The position numbers were made by a program, and so were the translations under genes. Below are positions 34,436 through 43,545 of a DNA stretch of 64,000 nt, one piece after another. Positions within the stretch are counted from its first letter, which is position 1. Every line of letters begins with the position of its first letter. Source of the DNA: Streptomyces gilvus (GTDB taxonomy: Bacteria > Actinomycetota > Actinomycetes > Streptomycetales > Streptomycetaceae). The stretch spans positions 62,001 through 126,000 of the forward strand of contig NZ_JAKWBE010000018.1 in the NCBI RefSeq assembly GCF_022513565.1. Reading direction: 5' to 3'. A model generated the notes under the pieces. The model saw nothing but the letters and a program-made list of their open reading frames with translations. It made no database searches and was not told where the DNA came from.

Positions 34436-35523
34436 CACACGCCGCCTTCCTGCCCGGCGACGACCGACAGGATCTCCTCGTCGCCGACGATGCCGAGCAG
34501 CTTGCCGTCCTCGACGACCTTGACCGGCTTGTCGGCGGCCAGGACGGCCCGGGTCGCCTCCTTGACCACGACGTCCGGGCCGAGCTCGGGGCCGTCGAGT
34601 TCGTCGCCGTCCTCCGGGGCGCGCATGATCCAGCGCAGGGTGAGGACGTCTCCGCGCGGCACGTCCTTGACGAACTCGCGGACGTAGTCGTCGGCGGGGG
34701 CGCCCACCAGCTCGTCGCCGGTGCCGCACTGGACCATCTTTCCGTCCCGCATGATGAGGATGCGGTCGCCCAGCTTGAGCGCCTCGGAGAGGTCGTGGGT
34801 GATGAACACCATGGTCTTGCCGACCTCGTGGTGCAGCCGGATGACCTCGTTCTGCATGTCGCGCCGGATCAGCGGGTCCAGCGCGGAGAAGGGCTCGTCG
34901 AAGAAGAGGACGTCCGGGTCGCCCGCGAGGGCCCGGGCCAGACCGACGCGCTGCTGCATACCCCCGGAGAGCTGGTCGGGATACGACCGCTCGTAACCCG
35001 CGAGACCGACCAGTTCCACGACCTCCAGCGCGCGCTTGGTCCGCTCGGCCCTGCTCATGCCGCGGATCTCCAGGCCGAAGGCCACGTTGTCGACGACCCG
35101 GCGGTGCGGCAGCAGTCCGAAGTGCTGGAAGACCATGGAGAACTTGCGGCGCCGCAGCTCCCGCAGCCGGGCCGCGTCCGCCTCCCGGATGTCCTGGCCC
35201 TCGAAGACGACCTCACCGGTGGTGGGTTCGATCAGCCGGGTCATACAGCGCACCAGGGTGGACTTGCCGGAGCCGGACAGGCCCATGACGACGAAGACCT
35301 CGCCGGGCGCCACGTCGAAGCTGACGTCGCGCACGGCGGCGGTGCATCCGGTGCGGTCCATCAGCTCCCGGCGGGAGAGGCCGCACAGCTCCTCGGACTC
35401 CGGCACCTTCTCGGCCTTGGGTCCGAACACCTTCCACAGCCTGCGCACGGATATGACCGGCGTGCCGTCCGAGTCCTGGGGCGTGCCGCGCCGCTGCGGC
35501 ACCTCGGTCTGTGTGGGGGTCAC
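34435..35523 (-). CDS. glycine betaine ABC transporter ATPase (OpuAA/ProV type)
   Basis: A 362-residue ATPase. Walker A is GLSGSGKSTLVR, the signature is LSGGMQQRVGLARAL and Walker B is VLFFDEPFSALDP. The N-terminal extension RRLWKVFGPKAEKVPESEEL is typical of ProV/OpuAA. The C-terminus has a tail that resembles a CBS-like sensor region (VVKEATRAVLAADKPVKVVE). The GTG at 35523 follows AAGAGGTC. It powers betaine or choline uptake with the downstream permease. Confidence 0.93.
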   Translation of the reverse strand: MTPTQTEVPQRRGTPQDSDGTPVISVRRLWKVFGPKAEKVPESEELCGLSRRELMDRTGCTAAVRDVSFDVAPGEVFVVMGLSGSGKSTLVRCMTRLIEPTTGEVVFEGQDIREADAARLRELRRRKFSMVFQHFGLLPHRRVVDNVAFGLEIRGMSRAERTKRALEVVELVGLAGYERSYPDQLSGGMQQRVGLARALAGDPDVLFFDEPFSALDPLIRRDMQNEVIRLHHEVGKTMVFITHDLSEALKLGDRILIMRDGKMVQCGTGDELVGAPADDYVREFVKDVPRGDVLTLRWIMRAPEDGDELDGPELGPDVVVKEATRAVLAADKPVKVVEDGKLLGIVGDEEILSVVAGQEGGV

Positions 35524-35543
35524 GATCGACCTCTTTTCGGCGT

Positions 35544-37013
35544 TCAGCCGCGGAACCAGTGCTGCGGCCGGGGTTGGATGTTCTGCCAGACGTGTTTGGG
35601 CTCTCGGTACTCGTTCAGGCCGGTCGGTCCCAACTCCCGGCCCACGCCCGAATGCCCGAAGCCACCCCACTCCGCCTGCGGCACATAGGGGTGGTAGTCG
35701 TTGATCCACACGGTGCCGTGGCGCAGCCGCCGGGCCAGGCGCTGGGCCTTGCCCGCGTCCTGGGTCCAGACGGCACCGGCGAGGCCGTACTCGGTGTCGT
35801 TGGCGATGCGGACGGCGTCGTCCTCGTCGGTGAAGCGTTCGACGGTCAGCACGGGTCCGAAGGACTCCTCGTGCACCACGCGCATGTCCTGCGCGCACTC
35901 GTCGAGGACGGTCGGCGGGTAGTAGTGGCCGCCGGCGAGGGCCGGGTCGTCGGGCCGGGCACCACCACAGCGCAGTACGGCGCCTTCCTCCAGGCCCGCC
36001 GCGACGTACGCCTCGACCTTCGCCAGGTGCTGCGCGGAGATCAGCGCGCCCGTCTCGGCGTCGGGGTCGAAGGGGCCGCCGAGGCGGATCGTCCGGGCGC
36101 GGCGGACGACCTCGTCGACGAAGCGGTCGTGCAGCGAGTCCTCGACGATCAGCCGGGCGCCGGCCGAGCAGACCTGCCCGGAGTGCAGGAAGACAGCGGT
36201 CAGGGCGAAGTCGACGGCGGTGTCGAAGTCGGCGTCGGCGAAGACGACGTTGGGGTTCTTGCCGCCGAGTTCGAGAGCGACCTTCTTCACCGTGGCGGCG
36301 GCACTCGCCATGATGTGCCGGCCGGTGTTCAGGCCGCCGGTGAAGGAGACCATGTCGACCGCCGGGTGCTCGGAGAGGGGCGCGCCCACCTCGGGGCCCG
36401 CGCCCAGCACGAGATTGGCGACGCCCGCGGGCAGTCCCGCCTCCTCCAGGGCCTTCATCAGCAGGACGGAGGTCGAGGGGGTGAGCTCGCTGGGCTTGAG
36501 GATGATCGTGTTGCCGGCCAGCAGAGCCGGGGCGACCTTCCAACCGGCCTGCAGCAGCGGGTAGTTCCAGGGGGTGATCAGTCCGCACACGCCGACCGGC
36601 TCGTAGACGACGCGGCTTATGGCGTCGTCGCGGCCGGTGTCGATCACGCGGCCCGCGTCGGTGCCGCCGAGGCCGCCGTAGTAGCGGAAGCAGGAGACGA
36701 CGTCGGCGATGTCGTACTCGCTCTCCACCAGGCGTTTGCCGGTGTCCAGCGACTCGGCGCGGGCGAACTCCTTGGCGTCGCGCTCGATGATGTCGGCGGT
36801 GCGCAGCAGCAGGGCGCCGCGCTCGCGTTCGGGGGTGTGCGGCCAGGGGCCCTCGTCGAAGGCGCGGCGGGCCGCGACGATCGCCGCCTCGGTGTCGGCA
36901 CGGGTGCCCTCCGATACGGTAGCGGCGAGCGTGCCGTCGGCGGGACACCGGATCTCGCGGCGGCCGCCGGCCGCCGGCTCCCGCCATTCACCGTCCAGAT
37001 ACAGGTCTGCCAC
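35544..37013 (-). CDS. betB: betaine-aldehyde dehydrogenase
   Basis: A 489-residue NAD(P)-dependent aldehyde dehydrogenase. The active-site Glu is E248 in VALELGGKNPN and the nucleophilic Cys is C282 in HSGQVCSAGARL. The cofactor loop ITPWNYPLLQAGWKVAPAL is intact. In this context it oxidises betaine aldehyde, made by the choline dehydrogenase at 39023, to glycine betaine. The GTG at 37013 is preceded by AAGGGC. It is first in an operon with the betaine importer. A half-conserved 17-bp dyad lies 26 bp upstream. Confidence 0.93.
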   Translation of the reverse strand: MADLYLDGEWREPAAGGRREIRCPADGTLAATVSEGTRADTEAAIVAARRAFDEGPWPHTPERERGALLLRTADIIERDAKEFARAESLDTGKRLVESEYDIADVVSCFRYYGGLGGTDAGRVIDTGRDDAISRVVYEPVGVCGLITPWNYPLLQAGWKVAPALLAGNTIILKPSELTPSTSVLLMKALEEAGLPAGVANLVLGAGPEVGAPLSEHPAVDMVSFTGGLNTGRHIMASAAATVKKVALELGGKNPNVVFADADFDTAVDFALTAVFLHSGQVCSAGARLIVEDSLHDRFVDEVVRRARTIRLGGPFDPDAETGALISAQHLAKVEAYVAAGLEEGAVLRCGGARPDDPALAGGHYYPPTVLDECAQDMRVVHEESFGPVLTVERFTDEDDAVRIANDTEYGLAGAVWTQDAGKAQRLARRLRHGTVWINDYHPYVPQAEWGGFGHSGVGRELGPTGLNEYREPKHVWQNIQPRPQHWFRG

Positions 37014-37038
37014 GCGCCCAGCCCTTCAACCGAAATGC

Positions 37039-37055
37039 GTTGCGCATCGTGCATC
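37039..37055. promoter_or_regulatory. betaine-regulon operator before betB
   Basis: GTTGCGCATCGTGCATC fits GTTGC-N7-GCAAC with one mismatch. It is 26 bp upstream of the betB start, in the 218-bp divergent region shared with purU. Confidence 0.55.
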
Positions 37056-37181
37056 CAATTGCTTGTGGTGGAACACCCTGGCGAATGTGCAGACATACGT
37101 CAAGAGGTTCGCCGATGACGATTCAGCAAGGGGCCGACCGTCCCGTCTCTCTTGACCGCAGGACCCTTCCGCTTGGAGCAT

Positions 37182-37217
37182 GTTGCGTATCGCTCACCAA
37201 GTTGTGCATTACGCACC
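37182..37217. promoter_or_regulatory. betaine-regulon half sites before purU
   Basis: GTTGTGCATTACGCACC (37201-37217) fits the 5-7-5 dyad with two mismatches, and GTTGCGTATCGCTCACC (37182-37198) with two. The former ends 15 bp before the purU ATG. Confidence 0.4.
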
Positions 37218-37231
37218 AGCGGAGGCCGCCC

Positions 37232-38104
37232 ATGTCCCCTCGTCCCCAGCCCGGCCGTGAGTACGTCCTCACCCTCTCGTGTCCCGACAGCGCGGGCCTG
37301 GTCCATGCCGTGAGCGGGTTTCTCGTCCGCAACTCCGGCAACATCCTGGAGAGCCAGCAGTTCGACGACCGGCTCCAGGGCCGCTTCTTCATGAGGGTCC
37401 ACTTCGACGTTTCCGATCCGAGCACCGGACTGGAACATCTGCGTTACCGGTTCGGGCCCGTCGCCGAGGCCCACCACATCTCCTGGACCCTGCGGGACGC
37501 CTCGACGCCGACGCGGACGCTGATCATGGTGTCGAAGTTCGGCCACTGCCTGAACGACCTGCTCTTCCGCAAGCGCACCGGCGCCCTCAACATCGAGATC
37601 CCGGCGATCGTCTCCAACCACCGCGACTTCGAGAGCCTGGCGGACACCTACGGCGTCCCCTTCCACCACATCCCGGTCACGAGGGACACCAAGCCAGAGG
37701 CGGAGGCGCGGCTCCTCGAGCTGGTGCGCGAGCTGGACGTGGACCTCGTGGTCCTGGCCCGGTACATGCAGATCCTCTCCGACGACCTGTGCAAGCAGCT
37801 CGAGGGCCGCGCCATCAACATCCACCACTCCTTCCTTCCCAGCTTCAAGGGCGCACGCCCCTACGAGCAGGCCTACGACCGGGGTGTGAAGCTGGTCGGC
37901 GCGACGGCGCACTACGTCACACCGGACCTGGACGAGGGCCAGATCATCGAACAGGACGTGGTCCGCGTGGACCACTCCCTCGACCCGGGCGAACTGGTCA
38001 CGGTCGGCCGTGACGTCGAGGCGCAGGTCCTGGCGCACGCGGTGAAGTGGCACAGCGAGAGCCGGGTGATGGTCGACGGCAACCGCACGGTGGTCTTCCG
38101 CTGA
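37232..38104 (+). CDS. purU: formyltetrahydrofolate deformylase
   Basis: A 290-residue enzyme with an N-terminal ACT domain (YVLTLSCPDSAGLVHAVSGF) and a C-terminal formyltransferase fold (HHSFLPSFKGARPYEQAYD; catalytic His/Asp in GATAHYVTPDLDEGQI). It splits 10-formyl-THF into formate and THF, recycling the folate loaded by the dimethylglycine and sarcosine oxidases. The start ATG at 37232 follows GCGGAGG. It is divergent from betB. Its substrate has to be made by FolD, and the local folD is broken. Confidence 0.94.
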   Translation: MSPRPQPGREYVLTLSCPDSAGLVHAVSGFLVRNSGNILESQQFDDRLQGRFFMRVHFDVSDPSTGLEHLRYRFGPVAEAHHISWTLRDASTPTRTLIMVSKFGHCLNDLLFRKRTGALNIEIPAIVSNHRDFESLADTYGVPFHHIPVTRDTKPEAEARLLELVRELDVDLVVLARYMQILSDDLCKQLEGRAINIHHSFLPSFKGARPYEQAYDRGVKLVGATAHYVTPDLDEGQIIEQDVVRVDHSLDPGELVTVGRDVEAQVLAHAVKWHSESRVMVDGNRTVVFR

Positions 38105-38113
38105 CGGGACACG

Positions 38114-38154
38114 GACGAGGGGGCGGGCCGGGGACTCCGGCCCGCCCCCTCGTC
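38114..38154. terminator. bidirectional 18-bp stem-loop between purU and the metF-like gene
   Basis: A perfect 18-bp stem (38114-38131 with 38137-38154) and a GGACT loop lie 10 bp beyond the purU stop and 29 bp beyond the convergent reductase gene. It probably ends both transcripts. Confidence 0.85.
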
Positions 38155-38182
38155 GTCCACAGGAACCAGCCGTATACGGAGA

Positions 38183-39019
38183 TCAGTGGCCGAGGCGGTC
38201 CAGCAGGGCGCGGCGCCAGGCCTCCGTCTCGGCGATCTGGTTGAAGGTGAACAGATGCAGGCCCGCCACACCCGCCGACGGCGCGGTCAGGGCCTGCTCG
38301 CAGCGCTCCAGCAGCCTCTCGGGCGAGTAACCGCCGGGGGCGGCGAAGCGCAGGAACCACGACGCGTGCTTCGTGAGAAAGCGCGTCGACTCCCCCACGC
38401 CGATCTTGGTGGCCATCGCGAGCAGCTTCGCGCGCTGCACGGGCCCGGCGACACCCACGTACAGGGGCAGGGTGACGTCCCGGCGCCGCACCCGCGCGAT
38501 CCACTCCCCCAGCACCCGCGGGTCGAAGCAGAGGTTGCTGACGATGTACGTGGCGTGCTCTCGCTTGTCCCACATGGACTGGATGGTGACGTCGTCGTGG
38601 ATGAGGGGGTGGCTCTCCGGGTAGCCGGTGATCCCCCGGTGCGCGAAGGGGCTGCCCAGCTCGCTCAGCGCCCGCAGCACCGGCAGCGCGCCGTCGTACA
38701 CCCCGGCCGGCGGATCCGCGTCGCCGGCCGGGACGAACACGTCGTCCACGCCGGCCTCGCGCAGCCGGTCCGCGACCTCCTTGAGGTGCACCTCGTCCCG
38801 CAGCAGCCGTGCCGGGACGTGCGGGACGACGCGGTAGCCGTGCGCGGCGAGCCGCTCCGTGAGGGCGAGGGTCGGCTCCAGACCCTTGACCGGCGACGCC
38901 GTCACCGTGACGACGACGTCGCGCGGGACATGGGCGAGGACCTTCTCCTCGGTCGCCTTGGCGGGCAGCACCTCGTAGCGGACGCTGCCGAGCAGCGCAC
39001 CGAGTCCCGTGGCGGCCAA
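38183..39019 (-). CDS. methylenetetrahydrofolate-reductase-family protein
   Basis: A 278-residue TIM-barrel protein related to MetF. Family blocks include VPHVPARLLRD, DDVFVPAGDADPPAGVYDGA, HRGITGYPESHPLI and the C-terminal GVAGLHLFTFNQIAETEAW. It would reduce 5,10-methylene-THF to 5-methyl-THF, or act on the same cofactor in another way. The TTG start at 39019 is only three bases past the choline dehydrogenase stop, which makes the pair an operon. Because it sits with catabolic genes, it may be a dedicated one-carbon sink and not the housekeeping methionine-synthesis enzyme. Confidence 0.82.
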   Translation of the reverse strand: MAATGLGALLGSVRYEVLPAKATEEKVLAHVPRDVVVTVTASPVKGLEPTLALTERLAAHGYRVVPHVPARLLRDEVHLKEVADRLREAGVDDVFVPAGDADPPAGVYDGALPVLRALSELGSPFAHRGITGYPESHPLIHDDVTIQSMWDKREHATYIVSNLCFDPRVLGEWIARVRRRDVTLPLYVGVAGPVQRAKLLAMATKIGVGESTRFLTKHASWFLRFAAPGGYSPERLLERCEQALTAPSAGVAGLHLFTFNQIAETEAWRRALLDRLGH

Positions 39020-39022
39020 GGC

Positions 39023-40693
39023 CTACCCCGCCTGCTTCTGGGCGTCGCGGTGGCGGTAGTACGCGGCCTTCGACGGTGCGAGCGGTTCCCTGCCCAGGAT
39101 CAGGTCGGCGGCCTTCTCGGCGATCATCATCACCGGCGCGTAGATGTTTCCGTTGGTGACGTACGGCATCACGGAGGCGTCGACGACGCGCAGCCCCTCG
39201 ACGCCGTGCACCCGCATGCTGGCCGGGTCGACGACGGCCATGTCGTCCGTGCCCATCTTGCAGGTGCAGGACGGGTGCAGGGCCGTCTCGCCCTCCTTGG
39301 CGACCCAGGCGAGGATCTCCTCGTCCGACTCCACCTTGGGTCCGGGCGAGATCTCACCGCCGTTGTAGGGCGCGAGCGCGGGCTGGTTGAGGATGCGGCG
39401 GGCGACCCGGATCGCCTCGACCCATTCACGGCGGTCCTGCTCGGTGGAGAGGTAGTTGAAGCGCAGGGCCGGGTGCTCGCGCGGGTCCCTGCTCCTGATC
39501 TTCACCGAGCCGATGGCGTCGGAGTACATGGGCCCGACGTGCACCTGGTAGCCGTGGCCGCCGGCCGGTGAGGAGCCGTCGTAGCGGACGGCGACCGGCA
39601 GGAAGTGGAACATCAGGTTGGGGTAGTCGACGTCCTCGTTGCTGCGGGCGAAGCCGCCGGCCTCGAAGTGGTTGGTCGCCGCCGGTCCTTTCCGGAAGAG
39701 CCACTGCAGGCCGATGAAGGGGGCGCGCCACTTGGCCATGTACGGCTGCATGGAGACGGGCTGCTTGCAGGCGTACTGGACGTAGACCTCCAGGTGGTCC
39801 TGCATGTTCTCGCCGACGCCCGGCAGGTCGTGGACGACGTCGATGCCGAGGGCGCTCAGTTCCGCCGCGTTGCCGACGCCGGAGAGCTGGAGCAGCTGCG
39901 GCGAGTTGATCGCGCCGCCGCACAGGATCACTTCCCCGGCGCGGACCTGCTGGAGGGCGCCCTTGCCGTGCTGGTACTCGACGCCGACGGCGCGTTTGCC
40001 CTCGAACAGGACGCGGGTGACGAGGGCGCGGGTGCGCACGGTGAGGTTGGGGCGCTTCCTGACCGGCTTGAGGTACGCCTTCGAGGCCGACAGCCGGCGT
40101 CCGCGGTGGACGTTGCGGTCGAACTTGGCGAAGCCCTCCTGCCGGTAGCCGTTGACGTCGTCGGTCGGGGCGTAGCCGGCCTCCTCGGTCGCCTTCTGGA
40201 AGGCCGTGAAGAGCGGGTTGGTGGCGGGACCGCGCTCCAGGACGAGGGGACCGTCGTGGCCGCGGAACTCGTCGTCCGGGCCGGCGGCGAGACAGTTCTC
40301 CATGCGCTTGAAGTAGGGCAGACAGTGCGCGTAGTCCCAGGTCTCCATCCCGGGGTCGGCGGCCCAGCGCTCGTAGTCCATGGGGTTGCCGCGCTGGAAG
40401 ATCATGCCGTTGATGCTGCTGGAGCCGCCTAGCACCTTCCCGCGGGCGTGGTAGACACGGCGTCCGCCCATGTGCGGCTCGGGCTCGGACTCGTACTTCC
40501 AGTCGTAGAACCGGCTGCCGATGGGGTAGGTCAGGGCCGCGGGCATGTGGATGAAGACGTCCCACGGGTAGTCGGACCGGCCGGCCTCCAGCACCAGCAC
40601 CCGGTTGCCCGGGTCCGCGGAGAGCCTGTTCGCCAGTGCGCTGCCTGCCGAACCGCCGCCGACGATGACGAAGTCGTACTGCAGGGGAGCCAT
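39023..40693 (-). CDS. betA: choline dehydrogenase (GMC oxidoreductase)
   Basis: A 556-residue FAD enzyme. The flavin-binding motif FVIVGGGSAGSALANRL is near the N-terminus. GMC signature 1 is GKVLGGSSSINGMIF and signature 2 is GAINSPQLLQLSGVG. The catalytic His pair region is TALHPSCTCKMG and near VTNGNIYAPV. It oxidises choline to betaine aldehyde and possibly on to betaine. ATG at 40693 is preceded by GACGAGGC; the TTG in the track-like longer frame falls inside the operator dyad. A related alcohol substrate cannot be excluded, but betB and the betaine transporter support choline. Confidence 0.92.
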   Translation of the reverse strand: MAPLQYDFVIVGGGSAGSALANRLSADPGNRVLVLEAGRSDYPWDVFIHMPAALTYPIGSRFYDWKYESEPEPHMGGRRVYHARGKVLGGSSSINGMIFQRGNPMDYERWAADPGMETWDYAHCLPYFKRMENCLAAGPDDEFRGHDGPLVLERGPATNPLFTAFQKATEEAGYAPTDDVNGYRQEGFAKFDRNVHRGRRLSASKAYLKPVRKRPNLTVRTRALVTRVLFEGKRAVGVEYQHGKGALQQVRAGEVILCGGAINSPQLLQLSGVGNAAELSALGIDVVHDLPGVGENMQDHLEVYVQYACKQPVSMQPYMAKWRAPFIGLQWLFRKGPAATNHFEAGGFARSNEDVDYPNLMFHFLPVAVRYDGSSPAGGHGYQVHVGPMYSDAIGSVKIRSRDPREHPALRFNYLSTEQDRREWVEAIRVARRILNQPALAPYNGGEISPGPKVESDEEILAWVAKEGETALHPSCTCKMGTDDMAVVDPASMRVHGVEGLRVVDASVMPYVTNGNIYAPVMMIAEKAADLILGREPLAPSKAAYYRHRDAQKQAG

Positions 40694-40742
40694 GGTGCCT
40701 CGTCTCGCTCGCGCCGTCGATACGCGAGGCATGCTAATACTG

Positions 40743-40778
40743 GTAGCGCCATACGCACCAGGTTGCGAGGCGCGCAAC
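40743..40778. promoter_or_regulatory. two betaine-regulon operators before betA
   Basis: GTTGCGAGGCGCGCAAC (40762-40778) is a perfect GTTGC-N7-GCAAC dyad. GTAGCGCCATACGCACC (40743-40759) fits with two mismatches. The two are 19 bp apart, about two helical turns, and lie 50-85 bp upstream of the betA start. Confidence 0.65.
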
Positions 40779-40826
40779 CTTCCAGGGACTTGTGTGCGGT
40801 GGCTCCCCAGGTTCAGGGAGATCAGA

Positions 40827-40861
40827 GCCCGGCCGGGACACCGGAGGAGTCCCGGCCGGGC
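40827..40861 (-). terminator. stem-loop after the frameshifted glycosidase gene
   Basis: GCCCGGCCGGGAC (40827-40839) pairs perfectly with GTCCCGGCCGGGC (40849-40861), 6 bp beyond the stop of the secreted glycosidase. The dyad also isolates the betA promoter from the galactoside island. Confidence 0.8.
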
Positions 40862-40867
40862 ACGGCG

Positions 40868-43440
40868 TCAGCCGGTCAGCGGTGCGAGCGTGACGCGGTC
40901 GATGTCGGGCGCGTACGCCGTCGCGTTGCCGAAGCTGACGGTGTTGGCGCCGGCGCCGAGGGTGACGGGGACGGGCAGGTCCCACCAGTTCGACCAGCTG
41001 TAGTTGTTGCGGAACATGACGGTCCTGGCTGTGCCGTTGACGGTGATGGTGGCCGCCCTGGAGACGACGTTGGTGTTGTAGTTGCCGGATCCGGCGACCT
41101 GGTTGTTGGCGTAGCGCACGTTCATCACGTAGCGGCCGGCCGAGGCGGCGTTCACCTGGAAGGTGAGCGTGTTGCCGGGGCCGTTGCCCACATAGCCGAC
41201 ATAGTTGCCGCCGGACGCCCAGGAGTTGGCGGAGACGGCGGCGGTGCCGGCGCGGGTCGCGCTCTCGGCCTCGTAGGCGGTGACGCCCGTGGTGTCGACC
41301 GTGCCGGTGACACGCAGGTCGCGCAGGGTGAGGCGTCCCTTGCCCGGGCCGGTCGCGGTGATGCGGTTGTTGCCCGCCGAGAGGTACAGCCTCTGGGTCC
41401 TGTCGGTGGGACGGCCGCCGGTGGAGGCGAGGGTGGACGCGGTGGCCCCGTCCAGGCTGAGGGTGGCGCCGCCGGTGGAGGCGTAGTCGGCGTGGACGGT
41501 GTAGTAGCCGTCCGTGGGGGCGTAGACGTCGAAGGCGGCCTTGTCACCTGAGCCCAGCACGAGGGCGCCGGCGCCGCTGATGCCGGAGGCGGAGTAGTCG
41601 TACTGCGGGGATCCGCTGATGTCGGCGTAGGTCGCGGGGTAGACGGGGTCCTGGCCGGGGGACGCGGTGAGGTCGATCTTGTCGAGGGTGACCTCGCCCG
41701 TGGCGCCCTTGGCCAGTGTCAGGGTGTGCGTGCCGGCCGTCAGCGACACCGGGGTGCTCACGGTGGAGCGGTAGGTCCAGTTCAGGGTCGTCGGGTAGGT
41801 GATGGTCTTCGCGGAGCCGCCGTCGACGGTGAGGGTCTGGGTGGCGGGGGTGGCCGTCTGGCCGGACTGGTTGCCGTAGAAGATGTTCAGGTCGTACGTG
41901 CCGGTGGCCGGGACACTGACCGTGAAGGCGACCTTGCTGGTCGGCTGGTTGAGGCTGCCGACGTCCTTGGTGCCCGAGGTGGCGTAGCCGTAGGGGTTGG
42001 ACACCGTGCCCTGGGTGTAGACGGTGCCGCTGGTGATGGCCGCGTTCTCGGCCTCGTACGACTGCTGCCAGGGCACCTTGGCCGCGGTCGGCCTGCCGCT
42101 GCCGGCCGGGTTGACGAGGATGCGGTAGGCCGCCATCGGGTCGAGGCCGGTCAGCGGGACGGTGATGCTGCCGTCGGCGCCGACGGTCACGGTGCCGCGG
42201 GACAGCACGGCGGCGTGGCCCCCGCGCCCTCGTAGCCGCTCCAGGCGGTGCGCTCGACGGAGACGTCGACCCTGCTGCCGAAGGAGCGCGGTATGTGCCG
42301 GACGACCGTGTCGACCGAGCCGGAGGCGCCACCGCCGAGCAGTACCTGCGCCTGCTTGCGGCCGGTGTCCAGGGAACCGATGCCCTGAAGGGTGTCGACG
42401 GTGTTGGCCTGTGGCGGGGTCACCTCGACGGTCTGGCCGGTCAGGCCCGCGTACCAGCGCAGCAGCCACCAGTCGCCGTTGGGGATGTTGGTCTGGCTGA
42501 CGTTGCCGTCGAGGTTTCCGGCCATGTCCCAGTAGGCCTGGTCGGCGTAGACCTTGTTCCGCTCGAACATGGACATCCACTGGATCATCTGACCGGGGAC
42601 GGACAGGTCGCGGCGGTCGCCGAACTCGTCGATGTTCACCGGCAGATGGCTGATGCCGGCGGTGGTCTCCAGGGTGCGGTAGGCGGCGAGGTTCGACTCG
42701 AAGTGGGACAGCGAGCCGGGATCCAGCTCGTGCCATGTGGTGACGTCCGGAAGGACGTCGTTGGCCTTGGCCCACGGGTAGAAGTCGCCCATGAGACGGG
42801 GGTCGTAGTGCGTCTCGTTGGGGCCGGCGATCCTGGCGTCCGGGATGATCGACCGGATCTTGTGGTAGACGGTGGCCCAGTCGCTCTCGAAGCTGCTGAG
42901 CGCGCTGTGGTACGTGGACGTCGTGGAACTGCCCAGACCGGTGTACCAGTTGCCGTCCGGCTCGTTGAACGGCACCCACACGAACGAGTTCGCGTCGGGG
43001 CGGCCGGCGACCTTGCGGACCATCGTGTCGACCTTGGACAGGTAGTCGCTCAGTCCCAGGTTCTCGTACGGCCAGTCGGCGTAGACGTCCTGCATGTAGA
43101 CCAGGTTGTCGCGGCCGCCGCCCCGGGCGAACTGCGGCTGGACGACCAGCGCGTCACCGTTCGGGTGCTGCGCACCGTCGGGTGCCTTCGTCGCGATCGA
43201 CGTCATGTGCAGGGGCGTCGTGATGTCGTCACCGGGGACGCCGTCGTCGCTGAGGCCGTACAGGGCGCCGTTGGCCCCGTGCATGACGGCGCCGGTGGTC
43301 CGGCCGAGATCCACGGTGAGCTGCGGATCGGCCGCGTGGGCGACCGGGCCGCTCAGCGCCGTGCCGACGAGGACGGCGGTGAGGGTGACGGCGCCCGCGA
43401 GGCGCCGGGCACGTCCTGCTCTGTGGTCGGTTCGAGGCAT
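40868..43440 (-). pseudogene. secreted glycoside hydrolase with C-terminal carbohydrate-binding modules, frameshifted
   Basis: The first frame (43440-42187) has a signal peptide (cleavage near AHA) and a TIM-barrel glycosidase of clan A type. Its likely acid/base Glu is in WVPFNEPDGNW and its nucleophile Glu in VNIDEFGDRRD. The frame ends at 42187 after GYEGAGATPPCC. The second frame continues the protein from about 42215 (HAAVLSRGTVTVGADGSITV) with two or three beta-sandwich modules of the CBM6/35 type (SYEAENAAITSG, AYEAESATRAGT), to the stop at 40868. One missing G in a run of five G (near 42223) explains the break; restoring it gives about 857 residues. It may be a real mutation or a base-calling error. 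GH39-like is a guess. ATG has GGAGG. Confidence 0.8.
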
Positions 43441-43452
43441 GCGTGTCCTCCG

Positions 43453-43474
43453 CCTCCCGCGTCGCTGCGGGAGG
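43453..43474 (-). terminator. small stem-loop between permease and glycosidase genes
   Basis: CCTCCCGC (43453-43460) pairs perfectly with GCGGGAGG (43467-43474) across GTCGCT. It lies between the importer operon and the glycosidase start. It may be a partial terminator that lowers glycosidase expression relative to the importer. Confidence 0.5.
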
Positions 43475-43545
43475 ATCGTGTGGGAACCGGGGGTGATGGG
43501 CCGGGGCGCGCGGGGAGGAACGCCCCGGGGACTGTGGGGGCGGGG

